From JBBIVB01 sp964567515 (GTDB taxonomy: Bacteria; Patescibacteriota; Patescibacteriia; Veblenbacterales; UBA10138), in the NCBI GenBank assembly GCA_964567515.1, contig CAZMMW010000022.1:1-12332 (forward strand): a DNA stretch of 12,332 bases. Reading direction: 5' to 3'. A model generated the notes under the pieces. It was not told the DNA's origin and searched no databases. It was given only the letters and a program-made list of their open reading frames with translations. Of the stretch, positions 1 through 5,974 are shown one piece after another; the stretch's first letter is position 1; the number at the start of each line of letters is the position of its first letter. The position numbers and the translations under genes are program-made.

Positions 1-54
1 AACAAAGACAATGATCGTAACAATAAACGCTTTGGTAAAAATAAGAATGATTAG
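1..54 (+). CDS. C-terminal tail of an unidentified protein (partial)
   Basis: An open frame enters from the left edge and ends at a TAG at 52-54. The 17 visible residues are almost all Asn, Asp, Lys and Arg (NKDNDRNNKRFGKNKND). Low-complexity basic tails like this occur on RNA-binding proteins such as DEAD-box helicases, but nothing here identifies the protein. A strong terminator hairpin starts 26 nt after the stop, which supports a real gene end. Frame choice rests on that arrangement and on the hydrophilic tail; the other frames give no better reading. Confidence 0.5.
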   Translation, partial: NKDNDRNNKRFGKNKND

Positions 55-79
55 CTGGCGATAACTATTTGATATTGTT

Positions 80-113
80 AAAATAGGAGATAACTTGGTT
101 ATCTCCTATTTTT
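80..113 (+). terminator. Strong intrinsic terminator abutting mnmA start
   Basis: A perfect 15-bp stem (AAAATAGGAGATAAC at 80-94 pairing with 98-112) closes a 3-nt TTG loop. The 3' arm ends in a run of five T (109-113) directly before the mnmA ATG at 114. It probably terminates the upstream gene. An extended -10-like TGTTAAAAT lies at 76-84 at the base of the 5' arm. A transcript from it would start near 91, inside the hairpin, and would escape folding. That promoter is a guess. Confidence 0.8.
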
Positions 114-1346
114 ATGATTAAATCAGGCAAAAAGGTATATTTAGGTTTATCTGGCGGAGTAGATTCAGCTGTATCTGCTTATTTATTGAAAAAGCAGGGC
201 TATCAAGTGGTTGGTATATATATGAAGAATTGGACTGGTACGCATCTTAATTTGGCTGGTGAATGTCAGTGGACTCATGAACGTAATGATGCTAAAGCGG
301 TAGCACAGTATTTGAAAATACCATTTCAAGTTTGGGATTTTGAGCGTGAATATAGAAAATTGGTCATTGATTATTTTTTTAAAGAGTATAAAAATGGTCG
401 TACACCCAACCCAGACATCCGTTGTAACCAGTATGTAAAAATTCCATTATTTTTAAACCGCGCATTAAAGCAGGGAGCGGATTTTATTGCCACGGGGCAT
501 TATACAAGGAAATCCAAAATCCAAAATCCAAAATTCGAAACAAATCCAAAATCCAAAATTATAAAATATCAATTACTTAATGGTGTTGATAAGGAGAAAG
601 ATCAGTCGTACTTCCTTTGTACTCTTACCCAACATCAACTTAAATATCTTTTGTTTCCCGTAGGGGAATTAACTAAAAAACAAGTCCGACAAATTGCTCG
701 GCGCGTTGGTTTGCCGGTGGCGGAAAAACCCGATAGTGTTGGTATTTGTTTTATTGGCGAGGTTAAGGTAGAAGATTTTTTGCGCACGCGTTTGCAAGAA
801 AGACCAGGGCCAATTATTGATACCAAAGGACGTATTTTAGGAAAGCATATTGGGTTAGCTTTTTATACTATTGGTCAGCGTCATGGTTTGGGTTTAGGTA
901 GCGGACCCTGGTATGTAATTGGGCGTAAGTGGAAGCAAAACACTTTAATAGTTGGTAAATTACAAGAGCAAAAACATTTATTATCCAGTATTTTAGTAGC
1001 TACCAAGCCGCATTGGATTTCAGGTGAGCCAGGATTGCCGGCAAAATTTTTAGTGCGTCATCGTTATCGCCACCCAGTCTTCCCAGCTCGAGTTACGCGG
1101 CGGGGTTCATCTTTGGTAGTTAAATTTGATAAATCTCAACGTGCTATCACCCCAGGACAATCAGTGGTTTTTTATAAACCGATCCGCCCCCAAGTTATTC
1201 TGAGCCCGAGTTTATCGAGGGTGAAGAATCTCAAAAAAATAGGAGGCCGAGAGATGCTTCGGCTGTTGCCTCAGCATGACAATAATTTAATCTGCCTGGG
1301 CGGCGCAATTATTGCCAAAGTTGAAAAAAGAGGATTTTTATGGTAA
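114..1346 (+). CDS. mnmA: tRNA-specific 2-thiouridylase MnmA
   Basis: MnmA activates U34 of Lys, Glu and Gln tRNAs with ATP and replaces O2 with sulfur supplied by a relay; it is cytosolic. The ATP pyrophosphatase P-loop SGGVDS is at residues 13-18. The catalytic Cys is C104, in the NPDIRCN context, and its partner is C212, in DSVGICFIGE. The ATGHY and KDQSYFL motifs are present, followed by the central domain (YTIGQRHGLG) and the C-terminal beta-barrel (RHRYRHP...AITPGQSVVFY). At 410 residues it is longer than the usual 360-370. The excess is explained by two in-frame insertions of repetitive DNA, at residues 133-149 and 361-390, both in loop positions and leaving the active site intact. ATG 114 is the only plausible start: the next Met is at residue 37, after the P-loop. 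There is no Shine-Dalgarno and the start touches a terminator hairpin. Function is confident; tolerance of the insertions is inferred from the intact frame. Confidence 0.96.
   Translation: MIKSGKKVYLGLSGGVDSAVSAYLLKKQGYQVVGIYMKNWTGTHLNLAGECQWTHERNDAKAVAQYLKIPFQVWDFEREYRKLVIDYFFKEYKNGRTPNPDIRCNQYVKIPLFLNRALKQGADFIATGHYTRKSKIQNPKFETNPKSKIIKYQLLNGVDKEKDQSYFLCTLTQHQLKYLLFPVGELTKKQVRQIARRVGLPVAEKPDSVGICFIGEVKVEDFLRTRLQERPGPIIDTKGRILGKHIGLAFYTIGQRHGLGLGSGPWYVIGRKWKQNTLIVGKLQEQKHLLSSILVATKPHWISGEPGLPAKFLVRHRYRHPVFPARVTRRGSSLVVKFDKSQRAITPGQSVVFYKPIRPQVILSPSLSRVKNLKKIGGREMLRLLPQHDNNLICLGGAIIAKVEKRGFLW
510..560 (+). repeat. AAATCCA heptamer tandem repeat inside mnmA
   Basis: A 51-bp stretch is built from AAATCCA units with a 7-nt period: three copies, a diverged AAATTCG/AAACA centre, then two more copies. 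It adds 17 residues (KSKIQNPKFETNPKSKI, residues 133-149) between the GHYTR and YQLLNGVDKEKDQSYF motifs, where relatives have a short variable loop. Its length is a multiple of three, so the frame is kept. From memory, similar AAAATCC-rich repeats are scattered in Patescibacteria and other uncultivated phyla. Confidence 0.75.
1194..1283 (+). repeat. Palindromic MITE/REP-like element inserted in mnmA
   Basis: A 90-bp imperfect inverted repeat. The left arm (1194-1232) starts GTTATTCTGAG and ends GAAGAATCTC; the right arm (1251-1283) starts GAGATGCTTCGGC and ends CCTCAGCATGACAAT. Reverse-complementing one arm gives most of the other. It matches my memory of a widespread bacterial repeat of the form ATTCTGAG...GAAGAATCTC...CTCAG.ATGAC. 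It codes for residues 361-390, beginning VILSPSLSRVKNL, inserted between VVFYK and CLGGAII, which are near-adjacent in ordinary MnmA. The frame is preserved. Confidence 0.8.
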
Positions 1347-1444
1347 ATTAATGATTAGATAAACAATTTATGAGGTCCGCTTATTACAATAAACCGGGAT
1401 TTACCCTTTACAAAAATTAGGTTTGCCTATGCCGTATTGAATTT

Positions 1445-3304
1445 ATGACAGCCAAAGAATTGCGTCAAAAATATTTAGATTTTTTCAAGAGTAAGGGACA
1501 TACCATAATTCCTTCCGCTTCTTTAATTCCAGAAAACGATCCAACGGTTTTATTTACTACTGCTGGTATGCACCCTCTAGTACCATACTTGTTGGGTGAG
1601 CAACATCCTGGTGGTAAGCGTTTAACTTCGTGTCAAAAATGCATCAGGACGGGGGATATAGATGAAGTTGGAAATGATGTGCACTTAACTTTTTTTGAAA
1701 TGCTGGGAAATTGGTCATTGGGGGATTATTGGAAGGAAGATGCGATTAAATGGAGCTTTGAATTTTTGACCAAAGAGTTGGGGTTGCCAATAGAGAAAAT
1801 AGCCGTTTCTTGTTTTGCTGGTGATAGTGATGCGCCGCGTGACGAAGAGTCAGCTGGTATTTGGAAATCATTAGGAATACCGGAAAATAGAATTTATTTT
1901 TTTGGGAAGACAGATAATTGGTGGGGTCCAGCAGGGCAAACTGGACCCTGTGGCCCTGATACAGAAATGTTTTATTGGACAGGTAAGGGTACGCCGCCTG
2001 ATTTGGTTACTGGCGATAATAAAGAAGGTTGGGTGGAAATTTGGAATGATGTATTCATGCAGTATAACAAAACAGCCGAAGGGAAATACGAACCATTAAA
2101 ACAAAAAAATATTGATACCGGTATGGGTTTGGAGCGCACCTTAGCAGTATTAAATGGATATAATAATGTTTTTGCTATTCAAGAATTTGTACCAATAGTT
2201 TCTAAAATTAAAGAATTAGCTGCCCAACCAGACGAGAGGGCTGTTAGGATTATTGCTGACCATATTAAAGCTGCAGTTTTTATTATGGGTGATCCAAGGG
2301 GTATCAAACCATCCAATATAGGTCAAGGATATGTTGTTCGCCGTTTAATTCGTCGTGCTATTCGTTATAGTAGATTAATTGGCGTTAAAGAAAATTTAAT
2401 CACGATGATAACTGAAGTTGTTTTGTCTTCTTATAAAGATGTATATCCAGAATTACGACAAAACAAAGAATTCATAATGAATGAATTAAAAATAGAGGAA
2501 GAAAAGTTTGAAAGGACGTTAGAAAAAGGACTTAAAATTTTAAATACTGAATTAATGGTCCAAGACTATCATTCAAAGAAAGAAATACAGAATATTCCGG
2601 ACGTTACTCCAATAAATAATTTCGGGGGATTAACCCCCGTTCAACTGACAGGAAGGTGGTTTTTTGACTTATACCAAACATTCGGTTTTCCTTTAGAGCT
2701 CGCTTTAGAAGAAATAGAAAATTTGGGTAATTTAAAAAGAAAAATTCCGAATCATGAACTTAGATTGATAAGAGAAGAGTTTGAAAGAGAGAATAAAAAA
2801 CACCAAGAACTCTCTCGTACGGCATCAGCCGGAATGTTTAAAGGGGGATTGGCGGATAATTCAGAAATAGTGGTTAAATATCATACTGCTACCCACATTT
2901 TACATAAAGCCTTACGAGAAGTGTTGGGTGATCAGGTGGCGCAAAAAGGCAGTAATATTACAGCCGAACGTTTGCGGTTTGATTTTTCTCATCTTGCCAA
3001 AATGACAGCAGAAGAAATAGCTAAGGTTGAAAAAAACGTTAATGAAAAAATTAAAGAAGATTTACCAGTTCATTTTGAAATGTTGTCGGTGGAGGAAGCT
3101 AAAAAAAGAGGTGCAATTGGTTTATTTGAAGAAAAGTACAGCAAATTGGGTAATCAAGTGAAAGTGTATTTTATTGATAACTATTCAGCAGAAATTTGTG
3201 GTGGACCTCATGTTGAGCGTACTGGCCAAATTGGCGAGTTTAAAATTATAAAAGAAGAAGCAGTATCAGCTGGAGTCAGAAGGATTAAAGCTACCATAAC
3301 TTGA
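1445..3304 (+). CDS. alaS: Alanyl-tRNA synthetase, compact form lacking C-Ala
   Basis: Charges tRNA-Ala with alanine. The class II catalytic core is at about residues 1-240: TTAGMHPLVPYL, then the TSCQKCIRTGDIDEVG and FFEMLGNWSLGDYWK signatures, and GMGLERT (motif 3) at 226-232. A helical tRNA-recognition region follows (RGIKPSNIGQGYVVRRLIRR). The editing-site zinc ligands are H480 and H484 (HTATH) and C585 and H589 (CGGPH, usually CGGTH). The protein is 619 residues, against about 850-880 in most bacteria. The DHHA1/C-Ala oligomerisation domain is absent, and the beta-barrel normally found before HTATH appears missing too, since the chain passes directly from KGGLADNSE to HTATH. A segment at about 375-400 looks inserted. 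The ATG follows TTGAATTT with no Shine-Dalgarno. The 98-bp gap from mnmA holds no gene I can support. The stop is TGA, so TGA is not recoded. Confidence 0.96.
   Translation: MTAKELRQKYLDFFKSKGHTIIPSASLIPENDPTVLFTTAGMHPLVPYLLGEQHPGGKRLTSCQKCIRTGDIDEVGNDVHLTFFEMLGNWSLGDYWKEDAIKWSFEFLTKELGLPIEKIAVSCFAGDSDAPRDEESAGIWKSLGIPENRIYFFGKTDNWWGPAGQTGPCGPDTEMFYWTGKGTPPDLVTGDNKEGWVEIWNDVFMQYNKTAEGKYEPLKQKNIDTGMGLERTLAVLNGYNNVFAIQEFVPIVSKIKELAAQPDERAVRIIADHIKAAVFIMGDPRGIKPSNIGQGYVVRRLIRRAIRYSRLIGVKENLITMITEVVLSSYKDVYPELRQNKEFIMNELKIEEEKFERTLEKGLKILNTELMVQDYHSKKEIQNIPDVTPINNFGGLTPVQLTGRWFFDLYQTFGFPLELALEEIENLGNLKRKIPNHELRLIREEFERENKKHQELSRTASAGMFKGGLADNSEIVVKYHTATHILHKALREVLGDQVAQKGSNITAERLRFDFSHLAKMTAEEIAKVEKNVNEKIKEDLPVHFEMLSVEEAKKRGAIGLFEEKYSKLGNQVKVYFIDNYSAEICGGPHVERTGQIGEFKIIKEEAVSAGVRRIKATIT
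2597..2655 (+). repeat. Possible palindromic insertion in alaS with GC hairpin
   Basis: Within alaS, CGGGGG (2623-2628), ATTAA and CCCCCG (2634-2639) form a GC hairpin unlike the AT-rich surroundings. Weaker, imperfect matches flank it (TCCGGACGTTACTCC on the left, GTTCAACTGACAGGA on the right). It codes for residues 385-403 or so, around INNFGGLTPVQ, just before the conserved LTGRWFFDLYQTFGFP block, where relatives have a short linker. Exact edges are uncertain. Confidence 0.45.
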
Positions 3305-3308
3305 AGTT

Positions 3309-3977
3309 ATGGAATTAAATTATCAATCAAGATTAATTATTGCCAATCGTTCTAACAGGCGTTGGATAATAGTATTTGTAATTTTAGCTGTTATTATCAT
3401 TAGTGGCGTAGCCTTATTAATTTTACCCAGTACTGAGTTTAGGGTTAAATTGGCTGAACAGTTAATAGAAGCTCAGATCACCATCAAGTTAGATTTAGAC
3501 GTTAATCAAGTTATACCAAAATTGGGAGTAGTGCCCGCTTTTGTATCAGGCGAGCAAGTCAGTGCCGTTTTAAAAAATAAACAATATATTAATTTTTCTT
3601 ATCAAGGTCAATTGGTTAGTTATAAACAGTCTGATTATGAAGAAGTATTAAGCTACCATCTTAAAGCTTTTGTTCCATCTGGTTATTTATTAATAGACTC
3701 GTTACAGCAAAAGAATTTATCTGTACCAGAAGTTGCTGAATCAGGCAGCCAATTTAATTGGCAGGTTAAGGCATCTCAGGCTGCTATAAGAGACGTTCCC
3801 CTTGAATTATGGCAGGATAAAATAAAATCTTTATCTGTTGTGGAAGTTCAAAAGTGGTTACAAGCACAGCCGGGGGTAGAAAAAGTTGAATTGTATGAAA
3901 AATATAATTTTTTAGCTAAAATTAGCAGAATATTATTTTCTCATAACCAAAGATATATTATTACACTTGACAGGTAG
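3309..3977 (+). CDS. Membrane-anchored protein of unknown function
   Basis: I do not recognise this 222-residue protein with certainty. A basic N-terminus (NRSNRRW) leads into one hydrophobic helix at about residues 18-41, then about 180 mostly beta-prone and polar residues. This predicts a single-pass protein with its body outside the membrane. The C-terminal block (VEVQKWLQAQPGVEKVELYEKYNFLAKISR) recalls the end of CPR membrane proteins annotated as baseplate-J-like, but that is from memory and weak. The topology is also compatible with a FtsQ/DivIB-like protein, although I see no clear POTRA domain. It starts 4 nt after the alaS stop (TGA AGTT ATG), so it is probably co-transcribed with alaS. 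The consensus promoter of the next operon overlaps its last codons. Confidence 0.8.
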   Translation: MELNYQSRLIIANRSNRRWIIVFVILAVIIISGVALLILPSTEFRVKLAEQLIEAQITIKLDLDVNQVIPKLGVVPAFVSGEQVSAVLKNKQYINFSYQGQLVSYKQSDYEEVLSYHLKAFVPSGYLLIDSLQQKNLSVPEVAESGSQFNWQVKASQAAIRDVPLELWQDKIKSLSVVEVQKWLQAQPGVEKVELYEKYNFLAKISRILFSHNQRYIITLDR

Positions 3978-3994
3978 ACGAAAATTCATATAAT
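3967..3994 (+). promoter_or_regulatory. Consensus sigma-70-type promoter of infA operon
   Basis: TTGACA (3967-3972), a 16-bp spacer and TATAAT (3989-3994): both hexamers match the consensus fully. The -35 box lies in the last codons of the upstream gene, whose TAG is at 3975-3977. The predicted +1 is near 4001, giving a leader of about 140 nt before infA. The DNA just upstream of the -35 is AT-rich, like an UP element. Confidence 0.8.
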
Positions 3995-4044
3995 TTAAAT
4001 ACAGTAATTACTTTAATTTTTTTAATTTGATAGAATCTATTGCT

Positions 4045-4107
4045 TAAATTTAGGCTCAAGTAAATTTATGTCTTGGCTTAATAAGCTCGACATAAATTTA
4101 TTTTTTG
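4045..4107 (+). promoter_or_regulatory. Terminator-like hairpin and competing fold in operon leader
   Basis: TAAATTTATGTC (4061-4072) pairs perfectly over 12 bp with 4089-4100. Inside lies a further 5-bp stem (4075-4079 with 4083-4087, one G-T pair) and an AAT loop. TTTTTT at 4101-4106 completes a Rho-independent terminator. TAAATTTA also occurs at 4045-4052, so copies 1 and 2 can pair instead of copies 2 and 3. TTAGGCTCAAG (4050-4060) can also pair imperfectly with CTTGGCTTAA (4072-4081). Because the infA promoter lies upstream, this is a candidate attenuator. It could instead simply end read-through from alaS, or end a small RNA of about 105 nt. Confidence 0.65.
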
Positions 4108-4112
4108 TTTAA
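4068..4112 (+). CDS. Possible 14-codon leader peptide in attenuator hairpin
   Basis: ATG at 4068 sits in TAAATTTATG, the same start context used by rpmJ and closely by several other genes here. It opens a 14-codon frame (MSWLNKLDINLFFV) ending TAA at 4110-4112. The frame spans the whole 3' arm and T-tract of the terminator-like hairpin, so a ribosome translating it would keep the hairpin from forming. The context could be chance in AT-rich DNA; there is no direct evidence of expression. Confidence 0.25.
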   Translation: MSWLNKLDINLFFV

Positions 4113-4142
4113 AATTATTTAAGAATTATTAAGAAATTTTAA

Positions 4143-4385
4143 GTGAACGAGCAACAACCAACTATCAGCACTAATAGTAAAGGATTTTTAGAAGTAGATG
4201 GTATAGTAGAGGAGCTATTACCAGCCGCCACTTTTAGAGTAAAACTAGACAACGGTCATGAAGTTTTAGGACATTTGGCTGGCAAGATGCGTATGTTTAG
4301 AATCAGAATTTTACCAGGCGATAGGGTCAAGTTAGAAATGACACCCTATGATTTAACCAAAGGACGTATTGTTTATAGATATTAA
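4143..4385 (+). CDS. infA: Translation initiation factor IF-1
   Basis: IF-1 binds the A site of the 30S subunit during initiation. The 80-residue product is a single S1-type OB fold: GFLEVDGIVEELLPAATFRV, the NGHEVLGHLAGKMRMF core and the ending ILPGDRVKLEMTPYDLTKGRIVYRY. It begins about 8-10 residues earlier than usual, with a polar extension (MNEQQPTISTNS). The start is GTG at 4143: an in-frame TAA sits immediately upstream (4140-4142) and there is no other early start. It is the only non-ATG start among the clear genes here. It heads the ribosomal operon, separated from the promoter by the attenuator-like leader. In many bacteria infA follows secY-adk-map, which are not next to it here. 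Confidence 0.95.
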   Translation: MNEQQPTISTNSKGFLEVDGIVEELLPAATFRVKLDNGHEVLGHLAGKMRMFRIRILPGDRVKLEMTPYDLTKGRIVYRY

Positions 4386-4389
4386 ATTT

Positions 4390-4503
4390 ATGAAAGTAAG
4401 AGCTTCTGTTAAACCAATTTGTCAAAAGTGTCGTCGTCTTAGGCGAGGTAAAAGATTAATTGTGATTTGTTCTAATCCTAAGCATAAACAACGACAAGGA
4501 TAA
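4390..4503 (+). CDS. rpmJ: 50S ribosomal protein L36
   Basis: A 37-residue protein beginning MKVRASVKPICQKC and ending NPKHKQRQG. The zinc ligands are C11, C14, C27 and H32, so this is the zinc-binding (C+) type. It starts 4 nt after the infA stop in the context TAAATTTATG, with no Shine-Dalgarno. Its length and its place between infA and rpsM are standard. Confidence 0.97.
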   Translation: MKVRASVKPICQKCRRLRRGKRLIVICSNPKHKQRQG

Positions 4504-4506
4504 TTT

Positions 4507-4896
4507 ATGGCTAGAATAGCTGGAGTAAATTTACCTAATGATAAAAGAATTGAGCATGCCTTGCCCTATATTTATGGTATTGGTTTGACCCGCGCTCAGT
4601 CAGTTTTGAAAAAAGTAGGCATAGATCCTAATATTCGTACTCGTGATTTAACAGAGGCGCAAGTTAATCGTTTACGCGAAATAATTGAAAAGGAATACAA
4701 AATTGAGGGCGATTTGCGTCGCGAGGTATTACTTAATATTAAGCGTTTAAAAGAAATTGGTTCTTATCGTGGTTCGCGACATAGTAAAAGTTTACCAGCC
4801 AGGGGGCAGCGAACTAAAACCAATTGCCGCACCGTTCGTGGTAATGTTAGACGCACCATGGGTTCTGGTCGTAAACCGGCCGCTCAAAAAACTTAA
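4507..4896 (+). CDS. rpsM: 30S ribosomal protein S13
   Basis: S13 sits in the head of the small subunit and contacts P-site tRNA and the 50S bridge. The 129-residue product has the normal start (MARIAGVNLPNDKRIEHALPY cut short here: MARIAGVNLPNDKR), the helix-two-turn-helix region (YGIGLTRAQSVLKKVGID) and the C-terminal signature YRGSRHSKSLPARGQRTKTN at about residues 87-106. The basic tail ends GSGRKPAAQKT. The ATG follows the rpmJ stop by 3 nt. AAGGA lies 6 nt upstream, but it is also coding sequence for rpmJ and may not be a deliberate Shine-Dalgarno. Confidence 0.98.
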   Translation: MARIAGVNLPNDKRIEHALPYIYGIGLTRAQSVLKKVGIDPNIRTRDLTEAQVNRLREIIEKEYKIEGDLRREVLLNIKRLKEIGSYRGSRHSKSLPARGQRTKTNCRTVRGNVRRTMGSGRKPAAQKT

Positions 4897-4902
4897 ACTA
4901 TT

Positions 4903-5343
4903 ATGACAGACTTATCAACCAATATGACTATAGATAAAAAAACTAGTAGCGAAACATCTGTTGTTAAGATTGTTCGACGAAGTAAACGTAAGCGCCAAGT
5001 GACGCGGGGCATGGCTTATATTTTTGCTAGCTATAACAATACTATAGTCACTTTGGCTGATACAGCTGGTAATGTAATTGCTTCAGCCTCGGCTGGCCAA
5101 GTCGGTTTTAAAGGTCCTAAAAAAGCTACTCCTTATGCGGCTGGTATAATTGTGAGAAACGCTATAGAAAAATCCAAACTATATGGATTAAAAGAGGTTG
5201 ATGTTAAAGTTAAGGGCGTGGGAGTAAGCCGAGAAGCCGCCATTAGAGCTCTGTATGCCAATGGTTTAACTGTTTTATCTATTAAAGATGTGACGCCGAT
5301 TCCGCACAACGGCTGTCGTCCACGTCGTCCACGTCGTGTATAA
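4903..5343 (+). CDS. rpsK: 30S ribosomal protein S11 with N-terminal extension
   Basis: S11 lies on the 30S platform near the mRNA exit and the Shine-Dalgarno helix. The conserved body starts near residue 28 (SKRKRQVTRGMAYIFASYNN), runs through SASAGQVGFKGPKKATPYAA and ends with the signature DVTPIPHNGCRPRRPRRV. The first 25 or so residues (MTDLSTNMTIDKKTSSETS) are a polar extension with low complexity. An internal ATG at 4924 would trim only part of it. The gap from rpsM is 6 nt and there is no Shine-Dalgarno, which may matter because S11 sits by the anti-SD. Confidence 0.97.
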   Translation: MTDLSTNMTIDKKTSSETSVVKIVRRSKRKRQVTRGMAYIFASYNNTIVTLADTAGNVIASASAGQVGFKGPKKATPYAAGIIVRNAIEKSKLYGLKEVDVKVKGVGVSREAAIRALYANGLTVLSIKDVTPIPHNGCRPRRPRRV

Positions 5344-5348
5344 AATTT

Positions 5349-5960
5349 ATGGCAAGATTTATTGGTTCTAAACATAAGATTTGTCGTCGTTTGGGTGAAA
5401 AAGTGTGTACTACTGACAAATGCCCACTAACACGGAGAAATTATCCCCCTGGAGTCCATGGAGTTAAAGGGCGCGGTAAGTTAACCAGTTTTGGTAAACA
5501 ATTACGAGAAAAGCAAAAAGCGCGTTATACTTATGGTATTCTAGAACGTCAATTTAGGCGTTATTATCAGGAAGCTATTCGTCGTCGTGGCGCCACTGAC
5601 TTAATGTTAATGCAATTATTAGAAAACCGTTTAGATAATATTGTTTTCCGTTTGGGTTTAGCAAAAACTAGAGCCACCGCTAGGCAATTAGTTAATCATG
5701 GTCACATTCAGGTTGATGGTAAAAAAGTTGATATTCCCTCTTATCAAGTCAAACCCGGACAAAATATTAGCGTTGATCCAATAAGTTTAAAATCTGGTTA
5801 TTTTGTGCAGTTAGCTAAAAATTGGGGTAAGCAGCAAATTATGGATTGGTTAGCTATAGATGCCAAGGATCTGAGGGGACAAATGTTGGATTTACCAAAG
5901 AGCGAACAAGTTAGTCAAAATATTGATTTTAGATTAATCGTTGAGTATTATTCCAAATAA
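5349..5960 (+). CDS. rpsD: 30S ribosomal protein S4, zinc-binding type
   Basis: S4 nucleates 16S 5'-domain assembly. The 203-residue product has an N-terminal zinc knuckle with H9, C12, C20 and C25. The canonical first Cys (GPKCKLC) is replaced by His (GSKHKIC), and the loop before C20 is a few residues shorter than usual. The body (VHGVKGRGKLTSFGKQLREKQ trimmed: GRGKLTSFGKQLREKQ) is followed by an S4 RNA-binding domain at about 93-155 (NRLDNIVFRLGLAKTRATA, then VNHGHIQVDG). It starts 5 nt after rpsK with context TAAAATTTATG. In E. coli S4 represses this operon; the leader here does not obviously carry that pseudoknot. Confidence 0.98.
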   Translation: MARFIGSKHKICRRLGEKVCTTDKCPLTRRNYPPGVHGVKGRGKLTSFGKQLREKQKARYTYGILERQFRRYYQEAIRRRGATDLMLMQLLENRLDNIVFRLGLAKTRATARQLVNHGHIQVDGKKVDIPSYQVKPGQNISVDPISLKSGYFVQLAKNWGKQQIMDWLAIDAKDLRGQMLDLPKSEQVSQNIDFRLIVEYYSK

Positions 5961-5974
5961 CCAATTTAAATTTT

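Noticed and set aside
1370..1420. Short frame MRSAYYNKPGFTLYKN in the mnmA-alaS gap, faintly like a prepilin start (GFTL)
   Set aside because: Only 16 codons, no hydrophobic helix after GFTL, and no similarity I can support.
1902..2099. 65-codon plus-strand frame inside alaS
   Set aside because: Overlaps conserved AlaRS catalytic sequence in another frame; no independent support.
3309..3977. Calling the membrane protein FtsQ/DivIB
   Set aside because: One membrane helix and small size fit, but no clear POTRA motif and no division-gene neighbours are visible.
5133..5375. Minus-strand open frame across the rpsK end
   Set aside because: Shadow of the highly biased S11 and S4 coding sequence; no start signal or family resemblance.
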